From contig CM062216.1 in NCBI GenBank assembly GCA_031216445.1, positions 8,243,501-8,307,500 on the forward strand: a DNA stretch of 64,000 nt, given 5' to 3'. The DNA comes from Lateolabrax maculatus (lineage: Eukaryota > Chordata > Actinopteri > Acropomatiformes > Lateolabracidae). The notes below the pieces were generated by a model. That model saw only the letters and a program-made list of their open reading frames with translations, did no database searches and had not been told where the DNA came from. The translations under genes and the position numbers were made by a program. Below are positions 25,151-37,984 of the stretch, piece after piece. Position 1 is the stretch's first letter; every line of letters begins with the position of its first letter.

Positions 25151-28127
25151 TGAGACTTACTCATGGTTGTATGGTTTTCAAACCACGAGTGCAGAAAACC
25201 ACTTATCTTGAGATCAGCTGCTCACATACAATGTACAGGTTATCGATAAAAAAAATGTCATTGTGCTGTCAGTATTTCTGATAACATACTGTATTTGGTT
25301 TGGTTAATGTCGAGAGTTGATATTTACCACAAATTATCACTAATGCTCACCTGCTGTTTCTAAAGCTTCACCTTTCTAAAGAAGCCATTAAATTCCACAG
25401 TGTGGGCCATTTTAAAGGACCAGTGTAAACCCTGTTGTGGTGATTAGTAATCACTAGCATGCCTCGTTTCCTGTAGCATACGGCTCGGGTGCACCTCTAT
25501 CCCCTTCCTTACACTCAGCGTTTCAATCCTTCGTCCTCGTCACCTCTCCACTTCCCCCGAGGCGTGATGATTTGAAGATAGAACGGCAGTCCTGACAGCA
25601 GTGTTCTGCAGAAGCCTAGCTGTTCTTCTGAAGGACAGGGGCTTCTGGCCCCTAGGGGACTTGCTTGGACAGAGGACAGGGAGAGGACATCCAGGAGCCA
25701 TCCTTACTGATAATGACAGCTTTTTAAATGCTTTTAACCAAATGCACGAGAGACAGAAAGTAGAACGCCCCGGAGCAGGAGTCAGGCAGGCTTTACGACT
25801 GCGCTCAGATGAGTCCTGGAGGGAGGGCACGGGACTGACCAAAGCCTCTACTGGCTTAAGCCAACCGTATCAAAAGTTTCTCCGTAATCATCGATGACCA
25901 GAGGAAAGATTCAGCTTTTCAAAGTCAAGCATGCAAAATGAAAATCCCCGTTCTGCCAAGTTGCCATCGCCAATAGGCAACATGAAAACTTCACTTTGAT
26001 TCATGCTTTGTCTACTCTACTTTGCTGCACTCCTTTATGTTGCCAGTGGAAACACACGGTGTCGTGGTGAGTAATGCACCTGCCCATGGTGGATCAGGTT
26101 GTATGAGTGCTCTTCTCTTGAGAACGGCCATTTTCTCCCCAGCACATTCTCTCAAAATATTCTCCTGCACGTCAGCTTCAGTTGCCAAAAACTGATGGGT
26201 TAGCAGCTCCTATTGTGTCTCTGTAGAGTGCTCGAGGTTTGACTTGAATGATAGTGCGGGTAAGTGAAGGGGTGGGGGTGGGGTGCAATGATGGTGATGG
26301 TGCATTTTCTTTCTCTTTTCTTTAAAATGAATACCCTTGATCGAAGGATTAAAAGGGTTGTCTTCATAAATTCTAAATCCGAGCTAATAAAACACAGAAT
26401 GATTACACATTGGCCTGATTTCACAACTCCTTTAGCAGGCGACAGCTGAAAGCGGCTTTGACATCCTATCATTTACTGAGGTCGTGATTTAATTTTACAT
26501 GATTGTACTTGTGCAGCGAGAGCTGATACTGTCTGAGTTTTTACAAAAGATAATTTAACGAAAGACTACGCATATGATGTTTTAAGATTGGCATCTGGGT
26601 TAAAACCCTGTGTCTCCCTTGTCTCTCATGTTTCACTTTTAAAAGTAGCGATTTATATCTTTTTGTGTGGATAAAAACATATTTTGTATTTAAAAAAACA
26701 ATGTTTGTTCAGCATTTAAGATTAAGGGGGAAAAAATATTATTGTTAAATATTATTTCCACTTTTCAAATCTGATGACTTTTTTGGATACCAGATTTGAT
26801 TAGTTTGGCAGCACACTTGTGAAATACATTCTCATTCTGAAATTTGAAATGTGAAATTCTTCCAAAAGGCGAGAAGAAAAATGGTAATTATCAACAAAAG
26901 GAATTGATAATTATCATTTTTTTCTTCTGGAATTTGGTGTGCACTTGTGTATTGTGCCTGGCAACAACAAAGTACTAATGTATTTCTGGTACGTGTAATC
27001 ATCAGCTGCTGACTAATTGAATCTTGATTAAATTTTTGTTTCAATGCACCACTGGTGACATGGGCTGTATTAAAAGTTATTTTCTGCCTGTTAATTAGCT
27101 GAGAATAAATGACATATACTTCCAGTCGGTAATGAAGTAGCTGAAAAATTTCTTAAATGACCTTACAATTAAAGGGGATGTCAGAAAGCTGTGCCAACTA
27201 TTAGTCGCTTCCACTTCCCGTCCTTAATGACACGATTAAAGCAGGCACTCTAATTGAAGGTGTCATTTATTGTTTGTCATATTTCTCTGAAAGTCGCCTA
27301 TTCTTAAGAAAATAAATTATTTCCTTCTGAAGCCAGGCAGGTAGCAGCACGCTATTGCGTTCCTATTTCTACCCTATTAAGGCTGAATTCCCACACCTCT
27401 TTGGTTTCATCGCTGTGTTCTGATTTGTTCTTTCTCATATGCCACCTTTGTCTCTTTCCCTCTGTCTGTCAGCTGGAGTTAGTGTCACAAATGGTCAGCA
27501 CGCTTCTGAGCTGTGAATGTATGACAGGTGGTATTTTGTCAGTCATGTCCAAATATCACACTATTCCCCCGGCCTGCATATCATGGCTGTGGGCCCGTGG
27601 GTCAGGGCATCTATTCGACCTCCCAGCGGGCCTGTGGAGCTGATGCGGGACAGTGCTGGTGTGCTAAGCCGCTGTCCTCACCCGAGCCTCTCAGGACCGC
27701 ATCGGAGTGATCAGAGAGAAACTCTGCTATCAAAGCTCTCTCCCTCCGATCGAGTCTGAGCTGATGGTGTGGGAAGGAGGGAGATATCGAGAGCTACGTG
27801 TGTGTGGGTGGATGGCCGGTTGCATTCATGTGTTTTTCGAATTCGTGTACAGTGTCCATCTTTTTAGCAGCCCACCATCCCTAAGAATTCCATTTAAATG
27901 GGATGTTTCTGCACTTCACAATTCACATCCACTGCCAATGCTCGGCGCCAATGCTGTAAGTAGTTTGCCCTTTTGTAGCGAGGCAGGAAGTAAAGGTGTT
28001 AAGGTTGGGTTGGTGGGCGTGTAGCGTGTCTGATTTTGGTGCAGGAGATCAGAGTTTACCTCCTAACACAAACCTGCAATTAACATTTGCCTTTTTATTA
28101 ACCGTACCCACAATTTGTCCATAACCT
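25151..28127. other. Intron with hairpin and conserved-looking stretch
   Basis: No exon recognised. Holds the long hairpin at 26872-26928. About 27050-27400 is rich in homeodomain-type cores (TTAATTAG, CTAATTGA), and 27580-27830 is GC- and CpG-enriched. These are candidate regulatory elements by appearance only. Confidence 0.4.
26872..26928. other. Long near-perfect inverted repeat (hairpin)
   Basis: The left arm 26872-26894 (AGAAGAAAAATGG then TAATTATCAA) pairs with the right arm 26904-26928 over 23 base pairs, with one G-T wobble and one 2-base bulge. The loop is 9 bases (26895-26903). Further partial pairing (CCAAA 26862-26866 with TTTGG 26933-26937) would extend it to about 75-90 nt. The strand of any transcript is unknown. 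Confidence 0.88.
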
Positions 28128-28400
28128 TAAAAGAATAGCGAACATTTTGGGAAATATGTTTGATTGCTTTCTGGCAATTTAAATGAGAATTTTCATATCA
28201 TTCTCATATCCATCCCTTAATTAGTATGCGGCTACAGCCAGCAACTGATTGGCTTGGATTGTAAACTGGGGAAAACAGCTAGGCTGGCTCTGTCAAAAGG
28301 TAACAGAATCTGCCTACCAGCATCTCTAAACCACTTATTAATACGTTTAGTTTTGTTTTTTGTTTAATCCATACAAAAACCGAACTTCTGTATTTTGTGA
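28128..28400 (+). repeat. Percomorph-type dispersed repeat
   Basis: The blocks AGAATAGCGAACATTTTGGG, GGCTACAGCCAGCAACTGAT, GGGGAAAACAGCTAGGCTGG, CTCTGTCAAAAGGTAACAGA and CTGCCTACCAGCATCTCTAA, with TTTAATCCATACAAAAACCG after them, follow the order of a very common repeat of percomorph genomes as I recognise it. It has no coding capacity. The element class is not asserted. Confidence 0.75.
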
Positions 28401-31400
28401 TATCACTGCTCTGAAATAGGTAGTCAAGAAATACTGAGCAGCGCCATCCCGATTTTGTAGTCTGGTAGTGTTGTGGGACTACGAGTCCTTCGTCAAACAA
28501 AAGACTCATCAGGGCGGCATTGTTTCTATTAGTTAATCCTGCAAACAGATCAAAATTTAATCCCATTTTACAACAGCTGAAGTGGTCAGACAAATGGGCT
28601 TCATTAAGAGTAAAGGAGAGGCAGTTGAGTTGAACCAACTCGATGTAAAGTGGCCCCTGTACAGAGGATAAAGGGTTTGTACTTTTTTGATGCAACTAAC
28701 ACAGTTTTTGGACTCCACCCTTTGGCAAAACTTGACTATGTTTGCCCCTTTTAAGGATATAAAAATAGGAACTTTGTTTTTTCTCCATATCTTCTTTATC
28801 CAGAATGTTTGGTTTCTCATTTTTAACGAGTATTACAGACTTATAGGGTTGCAAGTGTAATGTAGATTTCACTGTTCACTGTGCTTCATTGTAGAAAAAT
28901 CTTTCTGCAGTATTTGGTTTTTATTTTTATCCTCTCCTGGCCACCAATTGCCCTCATCTTGAACCACATAATATCACCTATTAGAATTTTTTGTAAGTTG
29001 GAATTCTAAAATCTCAATGATACTCCTGTATTTTCTGTTTTAAACTCAAGGGCACAGCATCCTAACATTTCCAGTCTTTTAGATGTCATCAGACAAAGAG
29101 AATTTTGAACCAAATTGCTGAATATTTTTTCCTTATTTATCTAGTCATAGTTAATGAATTTGGCAGATGTCACTAGTTGACAAGGTGCTCTCCTCTCTAA
29201 TACTTATACTGGTTGAACAGTGCATAGATGCCTAAGGACCTAGACCATTTATTAGGTATGCTTTGTGATCTGGCTGGAAGAGTGCTGTGGTAAATAATTT
29301 AGCTTGGGTTGAATCAGACTTTATGAGAAATTGCAAAAAGGAAAACTTTTGCACATATGAAAGAATACAGTATTTCATATACACTGCATGTCATGTCAGT
29401 TAGTGCTGCACAATTCTCATCATTTTTTATTTTAGTAAGTCAAGTCATGAGATAAAAAAAGAAAACCAATATGAGAGCAAAATTCTCCAAGCTCATTAAT
29501 TGGGCTGTTGTAGTGTCATGTAACAGGTGATGGTCTGTCTGATTTTATGTGCAGTGACCTAAACATATGTTAATATAATATGAATATTTATAATAATATC
29601 AAATTAAAATGCTATGATAAGCCCACTGGTTATGAAGGTCACATGATTTTCCCATAGTTTCTCCTTGTATACAGAGCTCCTGTACTTTTCAACTAATTTC
29701 CAAGGAGTTAGTTACCAAGAATAATGTCAAATGTTTTGTTACCCATCTGTAATATTACAGATCCAAATAGAGCTTTATATGACAAAATTTAAAAAGGTCT
29801 GTACATTTACATATACAAGTACATTAATACTTAATTTGTATTCAAGATGTGCTTATACATATATAATAAGCACATAATATATAAGTGTAACAGAATAACA
29901 TTTGATAACTAATGCATTTGGTTCAAATGACAAAGCCCTCTACTGTAGCTGCTGTAGGACTCAGTTGGAGGGGCTTGGTTTGTAGGAGGTAGGGCTGTGC
30001 GTCGTGTGACCCACGTTCACATCATAAGCAAAACAGGGACCCAGTCATAGAAAACCAGCTCCATAGCGCTACTAGAGTTCTAAAACTCCACAGGCAACCT
30101 GTAAACCAGGCGGGGTAAGGACTTGTTGGAATAAAAAAAAACATGATACAGATATCTCAACCGTTTTTGTCATAAGTGATAATTCTTTCTTTAATCTTGA
30201 ACACCCCCAAAACACACCCCTTGTTTTACCAACGTCAGTTGGTTTTTAATCTATGACCATGAAGCTAAAGTTTGCTTTATCAAATGTTTACTTCTTCTTT
30301 CCTCTTGACTGACATCAGGTCTGTTTGTTTCTGTATTTCGTGTGGTCGCATTTAAATGTCACAGTATTATGAGTCACTGTAGTAAGAAGAAGCTTTTATG
30401 TAAATCTATCAGTGTTCTTTTTAAATTCAGTCAGTTTGAAAAATGAGACCATGACTTTAATATGACTAATGCACCGCATTCATGTGAGTGTGTGCACCAC
30501 CACATGTGGGCACGTACGTGCATATGAGGCAGTCTATCACAGTCACTGACACACCAGCAAGTTGATGAAGCAGTTTGTACATGTTCACGCCCCATCAGAC
30601 ATCAATAATTTAGCTTTGATCTACCGTCATCACTAGCTTCTTCCAGCAACAGACATATTTTGCATTATTCTTGCATACGAGGTCAGAATGGCTCATCACT
30701 GATTTTAGTCTTTACTAAAAAAAAAGGTGTGTACCTGTACCTGCTGCATTCATTTTCCTCGTGGTGATGTGCATAGAAAGGTAATCATTTTAGAGAGCGT
30801 TATTTTTTTATGACCATTAATGCAGACAAGCTGTGAAATCCATCTCCGTAACTCTTAGCGAAGGCTTGCCTTCTTGTCTGACTACCCTCATTAACAAGAC
30901 ACATGGAATTCATACCGACTCTGTGGCATGTGTTGAAACGTTCATCACAGTAAACAGCCCCCCTCTCCGTGTTGATTACTGCTGTGACTTATATCCACTG
31001 CTGTAGATGCAGAGCTTTAACTCATCTATTCAATGGACCCGTGCTACCTGTCAGCTGCAAGGAGGCACTGTGAATCTGAATGGCCCAGGTAACTCGTTTT
31101 ATTCCGCCGGGGAAATAGCAGCCATTATGTTTCCCCATTATGATCCGTTCCTAGTGTGTCGTCCTGGGAGGTGACAAGTCACCCAGCAGCAGACTCCCTA
31201 TATAGCCACCTGCCATTCCCCCAAACACACTTCTAATTAGCCAAACGTTAAGATTGGCTTCAACACAGCAGGGAGCATAAATCTTATTTAAAAGCTTATA
31301 CATCAAATGCATAAATCTCACCAGAAATTAAATACACCCTTAACCACACAGCACAGCATTTGTTGACTAGCGATTCTTGCTGGCTTTTATAATCATCATC

Positions 31401-33649
31401 TATTTGAAGCATCTTAATATCATGCACTGTGTATAATAACTGGCAAATCACTGAGGAACGCAAATAAAGAACTCCTGTGGGTGCTCAAATAAATATGCAG
31501 AGCGATTTTTAGTTTTGGCCATTCAGCAGAACACGCTAGATTTCATGAACACACACATTTCCATCCTCATTTACACAAGCTGCTTCAAGGTTGAGTCAAT
31601 AGACTGCGCCCATACAGCAACAGTCATTGTTATGCATGCAGCAATGTGAGCGATGTGATCTTATCTTCAGGATTCATCAGGGGTCCTGTGGTAATTTGCA
31701 GCGCGTATCATGTCCAGCTTTGCAAGCTAATAAACAACAGTATGAGCGCTGGGTCAAAGCACAAGGGACGCATGACACACTTTCATACCATGCATGCTAT
31801 TTTGCAGAGTTTCTTGTAAACACCCCTTACAGGTCGTAACTGTCGTTTCCCAATAGCGGTCATGATTTGCATCCATGTGCTGCAATGATTGACTGACTGG
31901 GGCTTTCCAGTCAAATTGCGTTGATTAGATGAAACAAGCTATGTTCATTTAATGAGGAAATATTCATTAACTTTTATTAAATACAGGAAAACCTACTGAG
32001 ACTTTGTCATTCACAAAGGTGCCCTGTTCACAATCAAGCTAATAAAAGTGGATTTGTTCTTTTTTTCCATCATATGCAACTGAGGTGCTAATCACAGACC
32101 ATCTGTCATACATTCGACTGATTTGATTATAATAATGGCACATAGACTCCTTCTTTGCTCGGGGAAAAGCTGCAATGTATGATTTATTTCTCTGCATCCA
32201 AAAAGTGCTTTAGAAGTTTTCCACTTTATCTCTGCAGTTGAAAAACTTATTTTTATATGTCTAAAGCTCATTTAAAAAACTTCAGAGAATCTTTATCACC
32301 TTTATGCTGCTGTTATTTTTACCCAGCTGCTTCAAATCAGGCGTGATATTCCCATTTTGGCTGTCAGTCTTGTTTATTATTTCCGGATTTTCTCGGATTA
32401 TCTGGGAAACCCCCAAGACCTTCACACAGCAGTAATTTTGAATTGTATGCATTATAAACCCATTGAAACCAAATACCTTTTTTCATTTGTGATGATCTGT
32501 TTGGTGTGTGATAAAGCTGCAGCTCTAGCTACAGGTGCTGTATAAAGTGTTAATGTAAAATGACTATTTCTCTCACTGTGCCCCTTTTAACCCTGATCAG
32601 TCATCCAGTCCTGACCTGCAGAGTACTGACCTTTGTCTCCATCACAGCGCACTTGTAGTGCTCTGTTCCAGCCAAGTGGGAAGACAGAGCCACTGAGCCA
32701 TAACATTACATTTTTCACCCCTCTAAAGTATCTGAAAAGCACGATGCAATTGCCTCTGCTTGCATTTTTTTTTAAACCATCCAAAATAAATCCTGCTTTA
32801 AAAAAACACACGTATAAGCAACATGATGTTGTTTACAGTTATTGTAATACGGTACGGTAATGGATTAATAATTAACAAATCTCTTGATCAAAGATGATAA
32901 AACAAGTGCTGCGTTTGCAAAAGTACAACAAAAGGTCAGGAGACCAATGGAAACAAGGGAGTAGAGCGAAGAAAAAGCATGAGTGTGGAAATGTGAAAAA
33001 TGCGTTGCACTGTGAACTAGAGGAGAGGTGAAATCAGTACAGTGAGTACGAGGGAGACTTATGAATGCAGCTCTCGTCGGCTGTGTATCTGAGCCTGTAG
33101 GCATAGTTATGGTACCCACGGCTGCTGAATTTTGGTTGAAACTAAAATTGCCTGACTGTGTTCTAGTTCACAGCCCACAGCAAAGTCCATTCCAGAAACC
33201 TTCCCAGTGTGATTTCCCCTGCGATGGGATATCTTTGCAGTTCCGTGAATCAGCTTTCAGTCACTTCCATCGTCAAACCTCAACATACCTCCAATTCATT
33301 TTAAGCTACTTGGGTGCATGTCGACAAATCTGTTCATCTCAATGCTCTGTCATGTTCTCTGTCAAGCCAAGTTTTTACAGATAATCAGTTGTTTTCACTC
33401 GCAGATAAGCCTCAGTTGTCAGTAACATCCAACGAGGGGATCGAGCTCCGGTGTGTTGTGGCAGCCAAACGGGGCCCCGGTGTGTGCCAGCGGCATCCTG
33501 GCTGGACAGGCAGTCCCTGTCTCTGGAGGGCCTTAGACTGGGATGCTTCTCAAAGCACATGCCAGAGCTCACCAACACACCTGGGACTCAGATATCTCCA
33601 TTCCAACCACTTGTCCACTCCACTACAAAACCACCTCCTGCTGTTGTTG
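28401..33649. other. Intron, no gene recognised
   Basis: The segment 28900-30470 is especially AT-rich and featureless. About 30840-31350 has mixed composition with TAATTAG-type cores and may be a conserved non-coding element. No exon-like open frame with a family match. Confidence 0.45.
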
Positions 33650-33663
33650 TTTTTTTTTTTTTT
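33650..33663 (+). repeat. Poly-T tract
   Basis: Run of about 14 T after GTTGTTG. Confidence 0.85.
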
Positions 33664-35660
33664 GGCATTAGCACACACACATAAGCAGATAGGATCTGAC
33701 TCAGCCTGACCTGCGCTGCACAGACGCCAATGAAAGTACCTGAAATGGACGTCACGGAGTAAAAAAGAACAGAGTTCAGATGATGCACCGACAAACTCGC
33801 ATCAGTCTCCAGCATGTTCAAGTGTTCATCCATGTGGACTGCCTCATGTCAGCGGCTGTGATGTTGATTTGAGTATAAAACCATGTCGGTTGCCATGAGA
33901 AGACCTTTGCACTCAACTAAGCTGCAAATGTTTACCGAGACCGTGGTGCTCACTGCTACAGCCGTACGCACACACCCGCACAGCATAAAAATTTAATTAT
34001 GGGATGGAAATAAGACCCCCCAGTAAATAAGAAGCAGTTGCTGATGTGTTTATTACTCATGCTGCCATATTTGTGATTTATCTGTGTTTTACGTAACAGC
34101 CCAGAAAAGCTGCACGGGCGGGTTTTATTGGAGTTTCATTCTGCTCCTGGCTGTTAAAGTAGGGAAAGTGTTGCTTTGTTTATGTGACATTAAAATCAGA
34201 TGAATTTTTCTATGTATGGCTTTTGTTAACCTATTGAGTTTTATGTTAATAGGTTTAATTCAGTAACTCTCCCTGCACTCTCCACAGATGTACCTGATGC
34301 CATCACTAAAAATTACAATTTCCAAAAAGCAGACATTTTAATTTGATGTATTTTCTGCAGTGACAGCCTCCCCTACTTGTTTTTGCTACCAATCACAATA
34401 TTGGTAGTAATTCGACTGATGCAATATGTGTTTGGGGGGGTCACAAAAACAGTTTGTCACGTCACTTCAATTCCAACAGATACAAAGGCAGTTAAACAGT
34501 AGGTGGGGTGACATTGTTGGCTGTTGCTTGGTCCCATATGTGATTCCAGCTCTCCCTTTGTTACTCTGTGACACAGTTTTCATAGTCTGCTCCTCCTCCA
34601 TCACCCCACCTGGACGCATGTAAGAAAAAAACAAGACAGCTAACCCTAGCTGCTGTACACCCCCTCCTTTGTGTAACGCAGCACGAACACAACACCGAGT
34701 GTACGGGGGCTGCCAAGTTAAGTACAAACAGATAAAAGAAAAACAACCTTGCATCAATGTGTAAGCTATGCAGTATGATGACCCTAGTCAGTAACATGAA
34801 AGTTGTCAGCATATCTTTCTTGACCTTCATTATAGTTGAAGTAGAATCCAAATTTTAAGCTTGAATTTGAACTGAATTTCTCGTTATTATGACCCAGAGT
34901 AGAGCTATTGCCAATCTGCTACACCACACAAAAATAACAGAAACATGACTCACAGGGCTGGTGATGGCATGCGGGTGTAGCTTAAAATCCATACTAATTA
35001 AATGTGAAGATGTGAAGGATTCTTTCCAAGCATAACCTCTCCCCTCTTGTCTGTTAGAAACAGCTATTTTGTGAAAAGCTTAGTATTTACTCTAGACATC
35101 AAGAGGGGTCTTCCTTTGTCAGGTTTTGAAGCAGGTCAAGCAGTGTCCCAGCTGTGCTCTGCACCTTGATAGCTGAAGTAACTGAAGACCGCCTCCTCAG
35201 AACATTACTTAAAAATCACATTTTCAAATGACAGAGACCATAGAGGGGCCAAGGGCAGGCAGCCGCCCAACCTCAAACCACAGCCCTCGCCTCCCTCGTC
35301 TCCCTCTGTGAGCTACAGTTGTTGCATGGTTTGTCATTGGCACACTTTTCCGCTTAGAGAGATGTGACTAAGCAAACAGCAAAGTCACATCGTGTTTATT
35401 TTTGGCTTTAACCAACATGGACCCAGGCATGTCAACCAAACAACCCCACTTAAACATTTAGCATTGCAGCAAAATCCTGGCTATCCGTTTGCAGCTTTAA
35501 ATTCAACAACCTCTGTTGAATTTGGCGGTGAAGGATCTGTAACAGATCTCTCGTTTTATTTTTGATGATGCTGTTTTATAGACTGTTTGTTATTCTCAGT
35601 GTGCCGTCACTCAGCTCTTACCTCCCTGGTGGGCTGCGACGTTCTGATCTGCAGCTGGTG

Positions 35661-35664
<4 letters not shown>
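33664..35664. other. Intron, nothing recognised
   Basis: Short open frames only; no repeat family, RNA or exon recognised. Confidence 0.5.

Positions 35665-35706
<42 letters not shown>
35665..35706 (+). repeat. GT microsatellite
   Basis: (GT)21, uninterrupted. Confidence 0.97.
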
Positions 35707-35707
<1 letters not shown>

Positions 35708-35888
35708 GGGAGCTTGGTGTGCCTCTCAGCAATGTATAGTGTGTGAATCCAGAGGGTGTGACGCTCCTGTCAGAACACATTACATAAAGTGTGACGTCCA
35801 CTGGAGAAACGAGGCCAAGTTTTGTAGATGTGCAGAGCATGCGTGTATGAGACAACAAAATCTACTGTCATAGATTCATATACTGTAC

Positions 35889-35926
35889 TATCTATCCATC
35901 CATCCATCTTCCAATCCATCTATCTT
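35889..35926 (+). repeat. ATCC/ATCT tetranucleotide repeat
   Basis: Short imperfect array of CTAT and CCAT units immediately left of the transposon derivative. Confidence 0.8.
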
Positions 35927-35929
35927 TTA

Positions 35930-36145
35930 AACTACATAGACAAAAGTATGTGGACACCAACATACTGCTGCTGTTTTTAATGGTTTGGGCTCCAAACAGG
36001 TTCCAGCATCTGGTTCGAAAAGCCTGAAACCACAAGAGTGGAGGCTTTCACAGCATCATATTAAAGGAATGAGATGTTAATGAGATGAATGAGATCACAA
36101 ATAGGTGTAATGTTTGGCTGTCCACATACTTTTGGCCATGTAGCG
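35930..36145 (+). mobile_element. Non-autonomous Tc1/IS630-type element (MITE-like)
   Basis: Bounded by inverted repeats of about 24 bp: CTACATAGACAAAAGTATGT at the left and, reversed, CTACATGGCCAAAAGTATGT at the right, both continuing GGAC. TA flanks it on both sides (35928-35929 and 36146-36147). The 216-bp body has no coding frame, but it includes GAGTGGAGGCT and GGAATGAGATGTT, which look like remnants of the 3' end of the autonomous family whose transposase relic lies at 37985-38940. It appears to be an internal-deletion derivative. Confidence 0.85.
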
Positions 36146-36289
36146 TATGCCTGAATTTAAGTTGAAATTCCATTGGTGAAAAAAAACAAGATTTTGGAAG
36201 ACTTCAATTTTTTGGCATGGAAATTAGGTTAGACCTTAACATGAACCAATATACTTATCAGAGTACACTATCTGAAGCAAAAAGTATTA

Positions 36290-36395
36290 GTTGTTTACTT
36301 GATTAATCAATCAAAAAACAAGCAATTTGTAGATGCCACCTTGGGTTTTAAGAAAATTAAATGATTGAAATTATGATTTTTAACAGTTTACTAAA
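36290..36395 (-). repeat. Fragment of CTGCAA-type dispersed repeat, copy 2
   Basis: TTGATTAATCAATC, ACAAGCAATTTGTAGATGCC and ACCTTGGGTTTTAAGAAAAT agree in order with the reverse orientation of this family (compare GACATCATCTTGGGCTCTGA at 50578-50597). Truncated at both ends. Confidence 0.5.
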
Positions 36396-36700
36396 ATGTT
36401 CTATGCCTAACGACGAATCTATATATCAAGAAAACACTGCATATTAATCAATAAGGAAAACAATCATTACTTGCATACTATCTATAATTGCCTGAATACA
36501 GGCGTTAAACTTGTACGTGCTTATGTAAAACCAATCATATTCCGGTCCATTGAAGCTGTCTTTTCACTTTGAGGAAGTCTTAAAATAGTCGCCAGTCTCA
36601 GGGCTCATCATTATCATCTCTTCCCTCACTGACTCTCTGAGCTGCTTCCCTCTCGCCTTCTGTCCCCCTCCCACCGTCCCCTTCACTCACTCTGGCATTA

Positions 36701-36715
36701 CCCCCCCCCCCCCCC
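36701..36715 (+). repeat. Poly-C tract
   Basis: Run of 15 C. Confidence 0.95.
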
Positions 36716-37104
36716 ACATTTATTTATTCATACCCTACAGTACAAAGTTTTCTGTTTAGCCTTTTATTATTCAAGTAGATGGAGGCAGGTGTTTGTCAAA
36801 AATGATCAGTCAATCCGTCAGCGGGTGGAGGAGACACCATGAGTCCGTGCTGTGTGCATCTGTTTGAGCGATTTTTCTGTGTATTACAGGTAAACCAGGT
36901 GATGGGGAAAGAAGGGTGTGCATGTCAATGACAGCGATGACAGCCAGCAAATACGGAATAAATCATAGTCCGGTTCCCCCTATCATGCGCGCTGCAGCTA
37001 CCAATCTGTGAGAGAGAGTGATTTATTTTTTTTCTCCCCCTTTTTTTTTTTGCAGCTGTCATGGTTCAGAGTGGAGTCTATATTACAAAGTAAGGAATAA
37101 AAAA

Positions 37105-37118
37105 GGGGGGGGGGGGGG
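37105..37118 (+). repeat. Poly-G tract
   Basis: Run of 14 G. Confidence 0.95.
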
Positions 37119-37984
37119 TGAGGGAGAAAGAGATCCTTTGACTAAAATAGTTGATAGTCAATTGAGTTGGAACTGCCTTGACACCGCTTGTCATCCGATT
37201 GAAAGCTTTTGATGTGAAGAAGACAGAGTGGTAGAAAAAATAACTCCTGGCTAGACGCTGAGCCATGGGCTTACTTTGATGGTGCATCCCAACTTTTTTA
37301 TATCCCTTTGCGTATGCATGTGTGTGCGCAGGTGATGCTATGTACATTCACGCTGCTTACATTTTCACACTTCGGTTGTGTGAGTCGTTTTGGGTAGAAA
37401 TAGGGAGGCGGGGGGATAATGAACGCTCCAGTATTCCCCCCCAGTTCCAGCGAAGGATGTGGATTGAGGTCACGTTGAGCACCACTGCAGTAGAAACATC
37501 AAAGCCCCTCCTGGCTTCATACAGTGACGAGCTGTGTGTTTACAGTACACCCAGACATGTATCCACATAACAGCATGGCAACCGCTTCTCTCCAGGGAGG
37601 TCTATGTATTCTGCATGTGTTTGTGTGTGAATTTGACTGCTAGATAGAGCATGTTAGCTGGGGACAAAGCTTAAAAAAAAATGAAAACTCTTCCTCCATA
37701 TTAATAGACCTGCCTGTCTGTGTAATTTGAACCATCCATTTTCTCTGAGGACCTCCTTATCGCTTTTTTCTTCCACGTCAGAAACAACTCATTCTCCTCT
37801 CCCTCATCTGGTGCAGCTGTGTTCCTGAAGGAAAAGTCATGGGGGCTTCAGAATACTGGCTGATGACAAAGGCAATAACGAAAGAAATGTACAGTCATAC
37901 TGTATGTAAGGACTGGGCAATAGGATTGAAGTCAATATCTTGATTTGAATAATAATATTTTTTGTAACATCTATAGGATGAACA

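Larger units (their letters stand above)
36146..37984. other. Intron with repeat remnant and homopolymers
   Basis: Contains a reversed fragment of the CTGCAA-type repeat (36290-36395), a poly-C and a poly-G run, and otherwise nothing recognised. Confidence 0.5.

Noticed and set aside
25400..25440. AAAGGACCAGTGT string resembling the start of a common fish repeat
   Set aside because: Only about a dozen bases agree and the following sequence diverges.
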